Positions 18,301-27,410 of a stretch of DNA of 64,000 nucleotides are shown here, in pieces. The notes beneath the pieces are model-generated. The model did no database searches and was not told where the DNA came from. It saw only the letters and a list, made by a program, of their open reading frames with translations. Source of the stretch: Pirellulaceae bacterium (GTDB lineage: Bacteria > Planctomycetota > Planctomycetia > Pirellulales > Pirellulaceae); NCBI GenBank assembly GCA_020852965.1, contig JADYZV010000197.1:1-64000 (forward strand), written 5' to 3'. Positions within the stretch are counted from its first letter, which is position 1. Each line of letters begins with the position of its first letter. A program made the position numbers and the translations under genes.

Positions 18301-18345
18301 CCCCTCGCCCTGGTACTCCGGGGAGAGGGGCTGGGGGTGAGGGGC
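18301..18345. repeat. Palindromic CCCCTCGCCC...GGGGGTGAGGGG repeat
   Basis: This GC-rich stem-loop sequence belongs to a CCCCTCACCC/GGGTGAGGGG type of intergenic repeat met in many bacteria. It lies between the EF-hand gene and nadC, upstream of both, so it is not a terminator for either of them. Confidence 0.65.
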
Positions 18346-18596
18346 AAACGGGCCGCGACACAAGCATTGAATCCAAAGTGTTACTAGTAGCCATTCTATC
18401 GTAGCAAATCGAACTCTTCCCCAGCTCGAGGCATCGTGTTCCATTCACGAATTTCATAGTACGCCACCTCACAACCTTTGTCTTGACTTTTGCTGGTCTC
18501 GGCCGAACAAATATCGCCATGGTTGTTTGCAATCGTACTACAATACTGCAACTAGTTACGAACTACGAACGATTCAACGAAACGAAAGGACCCTGT

Positions 18597-19541
18597 GTGC
18601 TTCGCGACGGTCGAGATTTTACAGCCCAAATGCGCGATGATTTTTTACGCGATGATTTAACTCAGCTCGTGCGTCTGGCGATCCGCGAAGACCTTTCTCG
18701 CGGTATGGATTTGACTACGCTGGCGGTGGTGCCACCTGGTTTGCCAGCTTCAGCTCAGATCGTGGCCCGCGTGGCGGGAGTGGCGGCTGGTATTGATTTG
18801 ATCTCATGGATTGTGGAAACGATCGGAGTCGACCTTTCGGTCGAGCTGAATACCTCAGACTCCGACCGCTTTGAACCGCAGCAGATTCTAGCAACACTCG
18901 CTGGCGATGCGCGCGACGTGCTGACCTGCGAGCGAACGATCTTGAATTTCCTGGGACGCCTATGTGGCATCGCGACGTGGACGGCCCAACACGTTGCCGT
19001 CTTGCATGGCTTGACCACGCGTCTGTACGACACCCGCAAGACGACTCCCGGTTGGCGGCGGCTGGAAAAGTACGCCGTGCATTGCGGAGGAGGGCACAAT
19101 CATCGCAGCGGGCTGTACGATGCCGTGTTGATTAAGGATAACCACTTGGCATGCCACGCGCGGAGTACTGGGCAATTGCTTTCACCCAGCCAAGCGATCT
19201 TGCAGACGCGGAACTTTCTCGCCGAGCAGCCCGACGCCGCCAGCGATGCGATTGTAGAAATTGAAGTCGATTCGCTCGAACAGCTTGTCGATGCACTCAC
19301 AGCGGCGCCCGATATCGTACTGCTCGACAACATGAGCAACGAGCAATTGCGTCAGGCCGTTGGCCTGCGCGACGCGGCAAATCGCGGGGTGCAGTTAGAA
19401 GCATCCGGTGGAGTCAACTTGCAAACCTTGCGCGGAATCGCCGAGACGGGCGTCGACCGCATCAGCGTCGGTGCGCTCACCCACTCGGCCATCAATCTCG
19501 ATCTCGGGCTCGACTGGGTGCTAAGCCGGGATGATTCATGA
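18597..19541 (+). CDS. nadC: Nicotinate-nucleotide pyrophosphorylase (carboxylating), quinolinate phosphoribosyltransferase
   Basis: This enzyme converts quinolinate and PRPP to nicotinate mononucleotide in de novo NAD synthesis, in the cytoplasm. Diagnostic segments are TRLYDTRKTTPGWRRLEKYA, GGGHNHRSGLYDAVLIKDNH, EIEVDSLEQL, DIVLLDNMS and EASGGVNLQTL. The frame is open from 18483. I prefer the GTG at 18597 because AAAGGA lies six bases before it, giving 314 residues; Met at 18630 would give about 300, the usual length. No nadA or nadB is nearby. The last codons and the stop overlap a dispersed repeat (19526-19579). Confidence 0.93.
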   Translation: MLRDGRDFTAQMRDDFLRDDLTQLVRLAIREDLSRGMDLTTLAVVPPGLPASAQIVARVAGVAAGIDLISWIVETIGVDLSVELNTSDSDRFEPQQILATLAGDARDVLTCERTILNFLGRLCGIATWTAQHVAVLHGLTTRLYDTRKTTPGWRRLEKYAVHCGGGHNHRSGLYDAVLIKDNHLACHARSTGQLLSPSQAILQTRNFLAEQPDAASDAIVEIEVDSLEQLVDALTAAPDIVLLDNMSNEQLRQAVGLRDAANRGVQLEASGGVNLQTLRGIAETGVDRISVGALTHSAINLDLGLDWVLSRDDS

Positions 19542-19579
19542 GTACCTAAATCATGCTACAGGGTGCCCTCCCGCGTGCG
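19526..19579. repeat. Dispersed repeat, copy A, overlapping the nadC 3' end
   Basis: A stretch of about 50 bases (CCGGGATGATTCATGAGTACC ending CCCTCCCGCGTGCG) closely matches 22053-22105 (ATTCATGACTACCTAAATCA and CCCTCCCGCGTGCG). The two copies flank the dockerin-like and PEP-CTERM genes. Copy A loses the GC-rich inverted arm that copy B keeps. Confidence 0.75.
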
Positions 19580-19737
19580 CTCGTGGTACCACACATCTCG
19601 ATTCTGCATCGGTCCCCTGCCAGCTTGTCCGGCATGAGCCAAGTTTTAAGAACAGAAATAGATCACGACGAAAGCGCACCAGCCTTACCACTTTTCCACC
19701 CGCCCGCCTCCTGAGGTGGCGAGCGGCGAGGGCTACC

Positions 19738-20862
19738 TTAGCCACGGCTGGCACTGAAAGTCAAGAATCTCAAGCGATATTCGTCTGGCAGGAGAGGACC
19801 ATAGACGAAAAACTCGACCGACGGCATTTGGATATCTGAGGCTAGTTCGGCTATTGGCTGAGATTCTAGTTTGATTCCACGACAAGTAGTCGGCCCAATT
19901 TCAAGCGTACTGGCTATCAAGCTGTCGCTAGGTGGCTCTTCTCTGGCTGGCTCATCGCTCACGGCTGGCTCATCGCTTTCTGTCTGGGCGCCCTCGATGG
20001 ATTGGTCATCGGGCGGCGCTACGGCATGCGGATTCTGCGTAGTGATAGCGAAGCTTGGTAGTTGAGGCTCGCCGGTCGGGAGCCACGTGCCGCGAAGGCT
20101 GACCAGCAGATCGATTTCTTCCGGAGTCGTATCCCCCGAGCCATCCAAATCACTGAGTGGATAATAACCATCGTCGCTGACCGACTTGCTACGCGCCAGC
20201 ACGCCAGCGGTCACATCGTTCCCCAATACGACGCCATCCCCTGAAAGGTCACCTGCTAAGACATGGATACGATAGTAAAAGTTGCCACCAGCATTGCCGT
20301 CACCAGAAGTCGTTTGACTACCGCCGTCGAGCCACTCACCATCGAGTTGATTGCCGGCTTCATCGCTGAGGGCGTCGTGAATTCCGATGGCCAGCTTGTC
20401 CTCACTTAGCGGCTCGGAAAACTGAATGGTGGCAACGCGACTTTCCATGTGGTAGTTCACCGTGAAGAGTGACTGGTAGTCCGCGATGCGCGCTCCGAAG
20501 ATCTTTATCATGGAGCTATCGAACGTAGCTCCGACATCTTCACTGAATTGAATTTGAATCTGATCGATGTTGGTCCAGGGCAAGCTGGCATGTTGCCGGG
20601 TCAGTGCGGACATCGGGAAACCAGTGCGCTGTTCTGGATCGATGCGGTCTAAGTAGGAACTATCCCACGCTTGAGAACTGACTCGTACGGAAACAATACG
20701 AGGTGGAGTGACATCGGTGTCAGAGGCGATCGACGCAGGACTGCCATCGAATGGTTCCGGATCGCTTTGGGTTGTATTCGAAGGCGATGCGCTTAGCAGG
20801 CGACGTGCCTCTAACGATTCGATTCGTAGGCGTCGCTGAGACCGAATTCGATGATTCTGCAT
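19738..20862 (-). CDS. LEPR-XLL surface protein with dockerin-like calcium repeats, 374 aa
   Basis: This is an exported or surface protein. The frame opens at 20952, but the ATG at 20862 has a GGGGAGG ribosome site and places the LEPR-XLL motif (RIESLEARRLLSA) at residues 13-25, where planctomycete giant secreted proteins carry it. A module at about 55-200 (IQIQFSEDVGATF, GIHDALSDEAGNQLDGEW) and the following dockerin-type calcium loops (GDLSGDGVVLGNDVTAGVL, DLDGSGDTTPEEIDLL) closely match the C-terminal part of the 1586-residue protein 1.4 kb downstream. The C-terminal 110 residues are acidic and low in complexity. Ligand and function are unknown; calcium binding and surface exposure are inferred. 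Confidence 0.82.
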   Translation of the reverse strand: MQNHRIRSQRRLRIESLEARRLLSASPSNTTQSDPEPFDGSPASIASDTDVTPPRIVSVRVSSQAWDSSYLDRIDPEQRTGFPMSALTRQHASLPWTNIDQIQIQFSEDVGATFDSSMIKIFGARIADYQSLFTVNYHMESRVATIQFSEPLSEDKLAIGIHDALSDEAGNQLDGEWLDGGSQTTSGDGNAGGNFYYRIHVLAGDLSGDGVVLGNDVTAGVLARSKSVSDDGYYPLSDLDGSGDTTPEEIDLLVSLRGTWLPTGEPQLPSFAITTQNPHAVAPPDDQSIEGAQTESDEPAVSDEPAREEPPSDSLIASTLEIGPTTCRGIKLESQPIAELASDIQMPSVEFFVYGPLLPDEYRLRFLTFSASRG

Positions 20863-21302
20863 AATGCCTCCCCGCTCGATGCACAAGTTGAGCACGTATA
20901 AGTCGAGTCTCGTGGTCTGCCAAGGAACAATTAGGGTAATGGACGAGATCACGAGTCCGTGTGCTTCGTTAGACGTTGAGGACTCATAACCTCGATCACT
21001 ACCTCCAACCCCGAAATCAAGAATGGGCGAAGCACTAGCGACCGGTCGACTACTCCTGAAAGTGTACAGTATTGCAAGGGTTGCAAGAGTGGTTGAGAAC
21101 CTATTTGGGCCGTCTCATCCGCCCGTCTGCTGGGGGGCATTGCTGCCAAAGATTTTTCGTCATTTTTTCCAGTTCCAACCGTTGCCGAGCTACAGCCGTC
21201 GCTAAATCTAGTAGATTCAGCCGGTATACGACAGCCGAATTCTTAGCTCTCTCTTCAGGAGTGTACCGCTGTCGGCGAGACGCAAACTGGATGGGTGATC
21301 AT
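20863..21302. other. Divergent intergenic region
   Basis: This region separates the LEPR-XLL gene (minus) from the PEP-CTERM gene (plus). Longer frames enter it from both sides but lack ribosome sites and coding-like composition. I see no RNA gene or convincing promoter pair. Confidence 0.4.
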
Positions 21303-21923
21303 ATGAGAACACTTCATTGGATGACTTTCTTGGCAGGGTTGCTAGTAGTAACGGGTACGACGCGCGCAGCGATCGTGAGCATCGAGAATGTTGACGTACT
21401 ACAAAACGCCGGCGAGATCAGCGTGGGTGTTTTTCTGACGAACGACTCAGGAGCAGAACTGTTGCTTGGGGCGTATGACGTACCCATCGACTTTGGTGCC
21501 GCTGGGATCACTGCGCTTCCAACAGGCATCACCTACGTCGGCGTGGCCGATTCGATCATTACCCAGGGCAGCATATTGCAATGGATACCCGACCCAACGA
21601 GTTTAGGAGATATCGTCGCCCAAGATGTTTCCACGGCAGATCCTCCGCAGTTTCCTCCCATTGCGGACGGAGGCACCGTGAGGCTGGTTAATCTAAGATT
21701 CAACGTCGCGACCGCCGCGTTGGGAACTGAATTCAGTATAGCGCCGATGGCGGGACATCCGTTTTTCAACATCAGTGACAACAGCCAGCCGCCGGTAGTG
21801 CTGCCAATTACTGGAACTACGGCGGGAAGACTACGAGTAGTCCCTGAGCCGAGTGGCTTGTTGGCGCTGGGGGTCTTTTCAGGCATGTTGGTCTTAGCGC
21901 GACGCAAGCGTCAGCGGATATAA
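21303..21923 (+). CDS. PEP-CTERM sorted exported protein, 206 aa
   Basis: A signal peptide (MRTLHWMTFLAGLLVVTG, cleaved near TRAA) is followed by a beta-rich domain of about 150 residues beginning IVSIENVDVLQNAGEI. The C-terminus has VPEPSG, a hydrophobic segment and the basic tail ARRKRQRI, the PEP-CTERM sorting signal recognised by exosortase. Exosortase removes this tail during export in organisms that make exopolysaccharide. The beta domain resembles cohesin-like folds in spacing, which would be notable beside dockerin-like genes, but this is only a suggestion. The frame extends upstream to 21072; I chose the ATG at 21303 because it starts the signal peptide. No exosortase gene is in the window. 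Confidence 0.88.
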   Translation: MRTLHWMTFLAGLLVVTGTTRAAIVSIENVDVLQNAGEISVGVFLTNDSGAELLLGAYDVPIDFGAAGITALPTGITYVGVADSIITQGSILQWIPDPTSLGDIVAQDVSTADPPQFPPIADGGTVRLVNLRFNVATAALGTEFSIAPMAGHPFFNISDNSQPPVVLPITGTTAGRLRVVPEPSGLLALGVFSGMLVLARRKRQRI

Positions 21924-22243
21924 GCGCTAGATCAAAACAATTTTTTTGTTTCAACTCATCACTAACGCAACTCATCACTAACGCTTCGCACAGTATTTCT
22001 GAACACGCTTGTCGGCAGCGGTCACGCGCCACCGGCGAGCAAATCTGTTTAACCCGGATTATTCATGACTACCTAAATCAGCTGCAGGGTCCCCTCCCGC
22101 GTGCGGGAGGGTCGGGCTATCAGGCCCGGGGAGGGCTAACCTTACATGCATTTCCAGTTCGAGCCCTCCCCGCTCGCCGACCAACGCTGCGCGTCGCTCC
22201 CCGAATCTCAAATCCAAGCCATGTCCAACTATTTGTTATACAA
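21924..22243. repeat. Intergenic region with a 16-base tandem repeat and dispersed repeat copy B
   Basis: AACTCATCACTAACGC is repeated perfectly at 21953-21968 and 21969-21984. Dispersed repeat copy B lies at 22053-22105 and carries a CCCTCCCGC/GCGGGAGGG hairpin at about 22092-22112, followed by another GC-rich palindromic stretch to about 22140. No gene is visible. Confidence 0.7.
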
Positions 22244-25200
22244 ATGAGCCCAATCATGCAACACGTATCAAACAAGAAGCGGAATTGCCTAAGCTGGAGT
22301 CAATTGTTTCGCAGCAGTGTTAGAAGCTCAGCCAGGCGAAGCTGCCGGTTGTTGGGCCGCATTGAGGTACTGGAAGCGAGACTCGCGTTGGCCGCTGATG
22401 CGGTAACATTATTTCCACTATTGGGACCGCCCGCAGATCCTATGACCGGTGGAGTGGGTACCTTTGCAGCCGGTGCGATACCTTCGGGCAGCAACATCAT
22501 TCCACCGGCTGCGCCTGGCATCGACTTGGAACCTTGGGCTTTTACCGGATGGGACGACGCACTGGTTATTTCCAAGGACACTGGCACCAATACCAGCGGT
22601 AGTAGCTTTACTACCGCAGATACGATTTTCGTCGATCTAGGTTGGGCAAACCTTGGAACCGTCACCGCTCTAGCCAACACGTTCACGACTCGCTTAACCA
22701 TCGACGGCGTGACTCGCGCTAACTTCTCGACAGGTTTTGACCTACCGACCAATTGGGGTGCGGCCGTTCAAGACTTCAACGTAGGAACGTTTACCGCCGG
22801 CGTGCATACATTCACGCTAAGCGTTGATGTTGACAATACGGTGGTCGAGTCGAATGAAGCAAACAATGTGCGCACTCGGACCATCACGGTTACCGCGCCG
22901 AGTATCGCTGACTGGGGCGACGCACCGACCAATGTGCAATCAGCCCTGACTGCTAGCTATCCGACTCTACTCTCCGACAACGGGGCACGCCATACCGTGG
23001 TGACAGGCTTTAGCATTGGCAGTGCTGTCGATACCGAACCCGATGGGCAACCCTCCATCGGTGCCTTCCTGGACGATTCGAGCTCAACAACCGACGACGA
23101 GGATGGAGTCGAGTTCGTTGGCACACCTACTGTTGGTCAACTGTCGTTGATGCGAGTTGCGGTGACCAATACGGCTGGCATGACCAACCCGTATCTCGAT
23201 GTATGGATCGATTTCAACCGCGACGGAGATTGGGGGGATGCGGGTGAGTCGGTGTGGAGTGCAGCAGCCGTTGCGGGAAACAATCCGCTTCACTTCGCGG
23301 TGCCCGCTACCGCAGCGACTGGCTCGACCTATGCCCGCGTGCGTCTGCACGATGGCACGACTCCCTTGGCTCCCACCGGACTTGCAAGTAGTGGTGAAGT
23401 TGAAGACTACTTGTTGACGATCACCGCACCGGGTGTATGGATTGAGCAAGGTCCCTCGCCAGTCCAAGATGCCCAAGTCGAGAATGTTGTTCCCGACAAT
23501 CAAGTCAATGGTGCATTGCATACCGTGATTGCCCACCCAACGAACCCGGACATACTGTATGTTGGCGGTACGAACGGCGGAATCTGGAAAACCACCAACG
23601 CCACAGCTCTCAATCCTAAGTGGATACCGCAGACCGACTTCCAACGGTCGCTGTCGATCGGATCGATGGCCATGGATCCGACCGATGCGGCGCATAATAC
23701 TTTGGTGGCAGGGACGGGGAACTATAGTAGCTTGGGTGGTGTCGGAGGGCAGCGAGGTTTAGTCTATCGCACCACCGATGGCGGTAGCACTTGGATCGAC
23801 GCTGGGAGTAATGGTCTCGAGACAGCGGGAGAGAACATCTCTGGCATCGCAGCCCGCGGCAATACCATCGTGGTTACTTCATCGGCCAACTTTGGGGGGA
23901 TCTTCCGCAGTAGCGATGCAGGTGCCAATTTTGTCGGCGTCTCGGCTGCAGACTTTGTCCCAGGCGACAATTTTACGGATCTGGTCGTTGATTCCAGTGA
24001 TCCCAGCGGTCAACGCCTGTATGCCGCTGCGATGGGTAGTGGCGGGCCAGGAGGGATCTACCGCTCCGACGATTTTGGGGCTACTTGGACCAAGATCACG
24101 AGCCCTGCAATCCACGCAGACATGCAGAATCTGCTGGTCAGTTCGAACAATGTCGAGATGGCCGTGCACCCTACAACGGGGCGACTATTTGTGGCCGTGC
24201 TTGTCGGCGGGCAGGCGCGTGGCATCTTCTACACCGACAGCGGTACTGCCGCCAGTCCCGCCTGGACGCGGATGGATGTTCCCATACTACCAATCAACCT
24301 GTCGGGCGGGACCGCATTGACCAATGCTACCAACGGTTCGCCGATCCAAATTACTTCGACAGCTCACGGCTTGCAGAGTGGGCAGTATGTTGTCATCAGC
24401 GGTGTTTTGGGTAATACGGCCGCCAATGGCCTATTCCCGATAACCGTGATCGATGCGAATTCATTCTCGCTCACGGGCAGTTCGGGAAATGGGGCCTACA
24501 TTTCCGGCGGCTCGTGGACTCGCGTGACTGGCCCCAATCCACGAGTCAAGAACCCCGATGAAACGGGTGCCCAAGGGAGTATCCATTTCTCGATCGGCGT
24601 CGATCCCAACAATCAAGATATCGTGTATGTCGGTGGAGATCGCCAGGAGCAACCCAATGTGATTGGCGACAATTCGTACGGTGGTGCCATCTTCCGCGGT
24701 GACGCGTCGATAGCCGCCGATCCGACCGTGGTCCCTTCGCCGCAGTGGGATCACATGACGCACGACATCGTCGCATTTGATCCCAGCGGAGGTACCGCCA
24801 GCGGCAGTTCTCCCCACGCCGACTCGCGCGAGATTACCTTCGACGCCAACGGCAACTTGCTCGAAGTCGACGATGGAGGGATCTTCCGTCGCACCAGTCC
24901 GCAAGACAACAGCGGCGATTGGTTTTCCGTGCATGGTACGTTGGGAACCGTCGAGTTTCATGACATCGCCTATGACAGTAACTCCAATGTCATCCTGGGT
25001 GGGACGCAAGACAACGGTACGCAGGTACAACAAGTCGCCGGCAGCCCTGCTTGGAGCCTGCTCTATGGCGGAGACGGCGGCGATGTGGAAGTGGACAACG
25101 TTAGCCTGGCAGCAAGCGAACGTTCCATTCGCTATACCAGTAGCCAATTCCTGGGAGGCTTTTCACGCACCACATGGGATGTAAACAACAATCTCATTGG

Positions 25201-27004
25201 CGGATTTACGAGTATAGCTCTCGCTCCGCAGTTGGGGAGCAACCCGATCTCTCCTCAGTTCTACACACCAGTAGAACTGAACCGAGCCAATCCTCTGAGA
25301 ATGGTTCTGGTCGGGAGAAACGCCGTATATGAATCAAGCGATCAAGGCAATACCATTCGCCAGATCGGCCCTGGCCCAACATCGGGCTTCTTACAGGATG
25401 CAGTTTCCTATGGTACGGTCGGCAATCCCGATGCTCTGTATGTGGGGTTGGGAGATCGTCTGTACGTGCGCAGCTCGGGCGCTGGATCGTTAGCGGAGTC
25501 ATTCAGCTATCCAGGCAGATTCACGGGGCGACAAGTCGAAGATGTGGTGATCAACCCGGCGGATGCAAACCAAGCCTTTGCCATCGATGCAACCCACGTT
25601 TATCAGACAAACAATGCCGGTATCAGTTGGAGCGATATCTCCGGCACCTTAGCGACCTTGTCAAGTGGTGCACTCCGCAGTATCGAGTTCGTGCCGTCGG
25701 TCGGCCAAAGCGCAGTTGTTGTCGGCGGGTTGCTAGGGGCCTTCAGTTCGTTGACATCGGCCTTGGGGACTTGGACCGAAATTGGAACGAACTTGCCCAA
25801 CGCGCCCGTGTTCGATCTGCAATACGATGCGGCTGACAACGTGTTGGTAGCCGGACTACTGGGTCGCGGTGCTTGGACGTTGCCCAACGCGTCATCGCTG
25901 GCCGACTCGGTCGCTCCCACAATCGTCGATGTCAAAGCCGCCTCAAGCGCATGGAATGCGCCGTTTGTTAACTTTGTCGACCCGGCCGGTCAAGGCTATC
26001 CGATTCCCGATGGTACTGTGGGCGCCGTCAATCAACAGTTGTTGGCGCTCCCTTGGAGTAACATCAATCAACTGAAAGTAGTGTTTAGCGAGAACGTGGG
26101 TGCCAATTTTACGCGCGACAATATTTTGCTCACCGGCGTCAATGTTGCCGACTATAAACCGCTGATTCCACTCGATGGCGTTACGTTCTCTAACAATGTG
26201 GGGACGATCAGCTTCAACGCAGGAGTTGTCTTGGGAAACGATAAGCTGCGTCTCACTGTTTTCGACTCACTGACCGACGCCTCGGGAAATCACTTGGACG
26301 GTGAATGGACGGACGGAGTGACGGTGGGGAGCTCAGGTAACACGGTCTCTGGCGGCCGGTTTGACTATCGCTTCAACATCTTGGTGGGCGATATTTCCGG
26401 TAACGGAGTTGTCTTAGGGAATGACGTCACATCCGTCGTCCTAAATCGCTCGAAGTTTACCGGCGGGGCTGGTTTCAATCCGCGAGCGGACATTGATGGA
26501 TCGGGAGTCGGATTAGGGAATGACGTTACTGCCGTTGTCAATGCTCGCAACAGCTTTCTACCCGGCGGAGATCCTCCGACTGCACCTTCCCCGCCCTCGA
26601 CTTCCAACCTGCTTCTGCCCAGCGAATTGGCAAGTAGTACTCCGATGATTGGGCCAAACTACGACTTGTGGGATCCCCCACTGTTCGCACTGCCGACGAG
26701 TTTCGTTCCATTCGCCATCGAGCGCCAGACAATACCTCCACAGAATTCCATCACGCCGCCTGCAACCGTGACAAATCTCCTCGGCAGCCCTACCAGCCTT
26801 TTTGCCAGTTTGACTCCAGACACGCGCCGACCTCTCACTTTTGAGCCACTGTCGAGCAACTCGATGAAGAGTGACTCGATAATGAGTGACGCTTTATCGA
26901 GTGACACATTGTCGAATAACGCTGCCGCGATTTTCGATTTGGCCATCGTCGAATTGAATTTGGAAAGTCGTGTAGGGGGTTCTCGACGGCACTTGCGCGA
27001 CTAG
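22244..27004 (+). CDS. Giant LEPR-XLL surface protein: CARDB, GEVED, beta-propeller, dockerin-like, 1586 aa
   Basis: This is a secreted or surface protein of 1586 residues. LEPR-XLL-type motif RIEVLEARLALAA is at about 39-51. A CARDB-like Ig domain (about 90-220) has NTVVESNEANNVRTRTITV. A GEVED domain (about 225-395) runs from DWGDAP to SSGEVEDYLL. From about 405 to 1215 there are BNR/sialidase-type propeller repeats (GGTNGGIWKTTN, YRTTDGGSTWIDAG, YRSDDFGATWTKI). At about 690-760 an insert with STAHGLQSGQYVVISGV interrupts the propeller. Residues 1220-1430 repeat the module of the 374-residue neighbour, with calcium loops GDISGNGVVLGNDVTSVVL and DIDGSGVGLGNDVTAVV. The C-terminus is Ser/Asp-rich. 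The likely role is glycan binding or surface attachment; enzymatic sialidase activity is not shown, since catalytic residues were not identified. Confidence 0.85.
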   Translation: MSPIMQHVSNKKRNCLSWSQLFRSSVRSSARRSCRLLGRIEVLEARLALAADAVTLFPLLGPPADPMTGGVGTFAAGAIPSGSNIIPPAAPGIDLEPWAFTGWDDALVISKDTGTNTSGSSFTTADTIFVDLGWANLGTVTALANTFTTRLTIDGVTRANFSTGFDLPTNWGAAVQDFNVGTFTAGVHTFTLSVDVDNTVVESNEANNVRTRTITVTAPSIADWGDAPTNVQSALTASYPTLLSDNGARHTVVTGFSIGSAVDTEPDGQPSIGAFLDDSSSTTDDEDGVEFVGTPTVGQLSLMRVAVTNTAGMTNPYLDVWIDFNRDGDWGDAGESVWSAAAVAGNNPLHFAVPATAATGSTYARVRLHDGTTPLAPTGLASSGEVEDYLLTITAPGVWIEQGPSPVQDAQVENVVPDNQVNGALHTVIAHPTNPDILYVGGTNGGIWKTTNATALNPKWIPQTDFQRSLSIGSMAMDPTDAAHNTLVAGTGNYSSLGGVGGQRGLVYRTTDGGSTWIDAGSNGLETAGENISGIAARGNTIVVTSSANFGGIFRSSDAGANFVGVSAADFVPGDNFTDLVVDSSDPSGQRLYAAAMGSGGPGGIYRSDDFGATWTKITSPAIHADMQNLLVSSNNVEMAVHPTTGRLFVAVLVGGQARGIFYTDSGTAASPAWTRMDVPILPINLSGGTALTNATNGSPIQITSTAHGLQSGQYVVISGVLGNTAANGLFPITVIDANSFSLTGSSGNGAYISGGSWTRVTGPNPRVKNPDETGAQGSIHFSIGVDPNNQDIVYVGGDRQEQPNVIGDNSYGGAIFRGDASIAADPTVVPSPQWDHMTHDIVAFDPSGGTASGSSPHADSREITFDANGNLLEVDDGGIFRRTSPQDNSGDWFSVHGTLGTVEFHDIAYDSNSNVILGGTQDNGTQVQQVAGSPAWSLLYGGDGGDVEVDNVSLAASERSIRYTSSQFLGGFSRTTWDVNNNLIGGFTSIALAPQLGSNPISPQFYTPVELNRANPLRMVLVGRNAVYESSDQGNTIRQIGPGPTSGFLQDAVSYGTVGNPDALYVGLGDRLYVRSSGAGSLAESFSYPGRFTGRQVEDVVINPADANQAFAIDATHVYQTNNAGISWSDISGTLATLSSGALRSIEFVPSVGQSAVVVGGLLGAFSSLTSALGTWTEIGTNLPNAPVFDLQYDAADNVLVAGLLGRGAWTLPNASSLADSVAPTIVDVKAASSAWNAPFVNFVDPAGQGYPIPDGTVGAVNQQLLALPWSNINQLKVVFSENVGANFTRDNILLTGVNVADYKPLIPLDGVTFSNNVGTISFNAGVVLGNDKLRLTVFDSLTDASGNHLDGEWTDGVTVGSSGNTVSGGRFDYRFNILVGDISGNGVVLGNDVTSVVLNRSKFTGGAGFNPRADIDGSGVGLGNDVTAVVNARNSFLPGGDPPTAPSPPSTSNLLLPSELASSTPMIGPNYDLWDPPLFALPTSFVPFAIERQTIPPQNSITPPATVTNLLGSPTSLFASLTPDTRRPLTFEPLSSNSMKSDSIMSDALSSDTLSNNAAAIFDLAIVELNLESRVGGSRRHLRD

Positions 27005-27017
27005 AATAGGCGATATT

Positions 27018-27090
27018 GCGGGCGTAACTCAGTTGGTAGAGTGGTAGCTTCCCAAGCTGCTTGTCGTGAGTTCGAATCTCATCGCCCGCT
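27018..27090 (+). tRNA. tRNA-Gly (anticodon CCC)
   Basis: The full cloverleaf reads by eye. Acceptor arms GCGGGCG (27018-27024) and CGCCCGC (27083-27089) pair perfectly. The D stem is ACTC/GAGT, and the anticodon stem is GTAGC/GCTGC with loop TTCCCAA and anticodon CCC at 27051-27053. The T stem is GTGAG/CTCAT with loop TTCGAAT. The discriminator base is T, usual for bacterial tRNA-Gly. CCA is not encoded. It lies 13 bases after the giant LEPR-XLL gene. Confidence 0.96.
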
Positions 27091-27410
27091 CTGTATTAAA
27101 CCCAACAAATCGTTGGTGGAACGCAAGGTAACCATTCACGAGCTTACTACTTAAACGAACATTCTTAAGTTGGCTTGTCAAATGAATCCGTTGGTATCGC
27201 TGATGTGTGAGGTACCATAGCGTGGCATGACTATCCGTGCTCCGGCCTTGCTATCCGTGCTAGCGAATGACACAATTTTTTCGCACGGATAGCAAGGCCG
27301 GAGCGCGGATGACAGGCAAAGGCGGCTAAACCCTGGACTCCAACAAAAACACACTTACGAGTAATAGATGCACCCAGAAATGGCGCTTTCCAACTAGAAT
27401 TTGGTAGAAA
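27091..27410. other. Intergenic region with a long inverted repeat
   Basis: The region holds the 28-base inverted repeat described separately (27233-27310). The rest shows no gene or attachment-site repeat of the tRNA 3' end. Confidence 0.5.
27233..27310. repeat. 28-base inverted repeat
   Basis: The left arm 27233-27260 (ATCCGTGCTCCGGCC and onward) and right arm 27283-27310 are complementary except for one base, with a 22-base loop containing six T. Within the left arm, CTATCCGTGC itself occurs twice (27231-27240 and 27251-27260). It looks like a mobile palindromic repeat element. It could also act as a bidirectional transcription block between the tRNA and the downstream gene. Confidence 0.85.

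Noticed and set aside
18483..18596. Longer N-terminus of NadC starting at 18483
   Set aside because: The GTG at 18597 has a proper AAAGGA site, and the extra 38 residues lie before the conserved NadC start region.
27018..27410. tRNA-associated attachment site of an integrated element
   Set aside because: No integrase and no repeat of the tRNA 3' end were found within the window.
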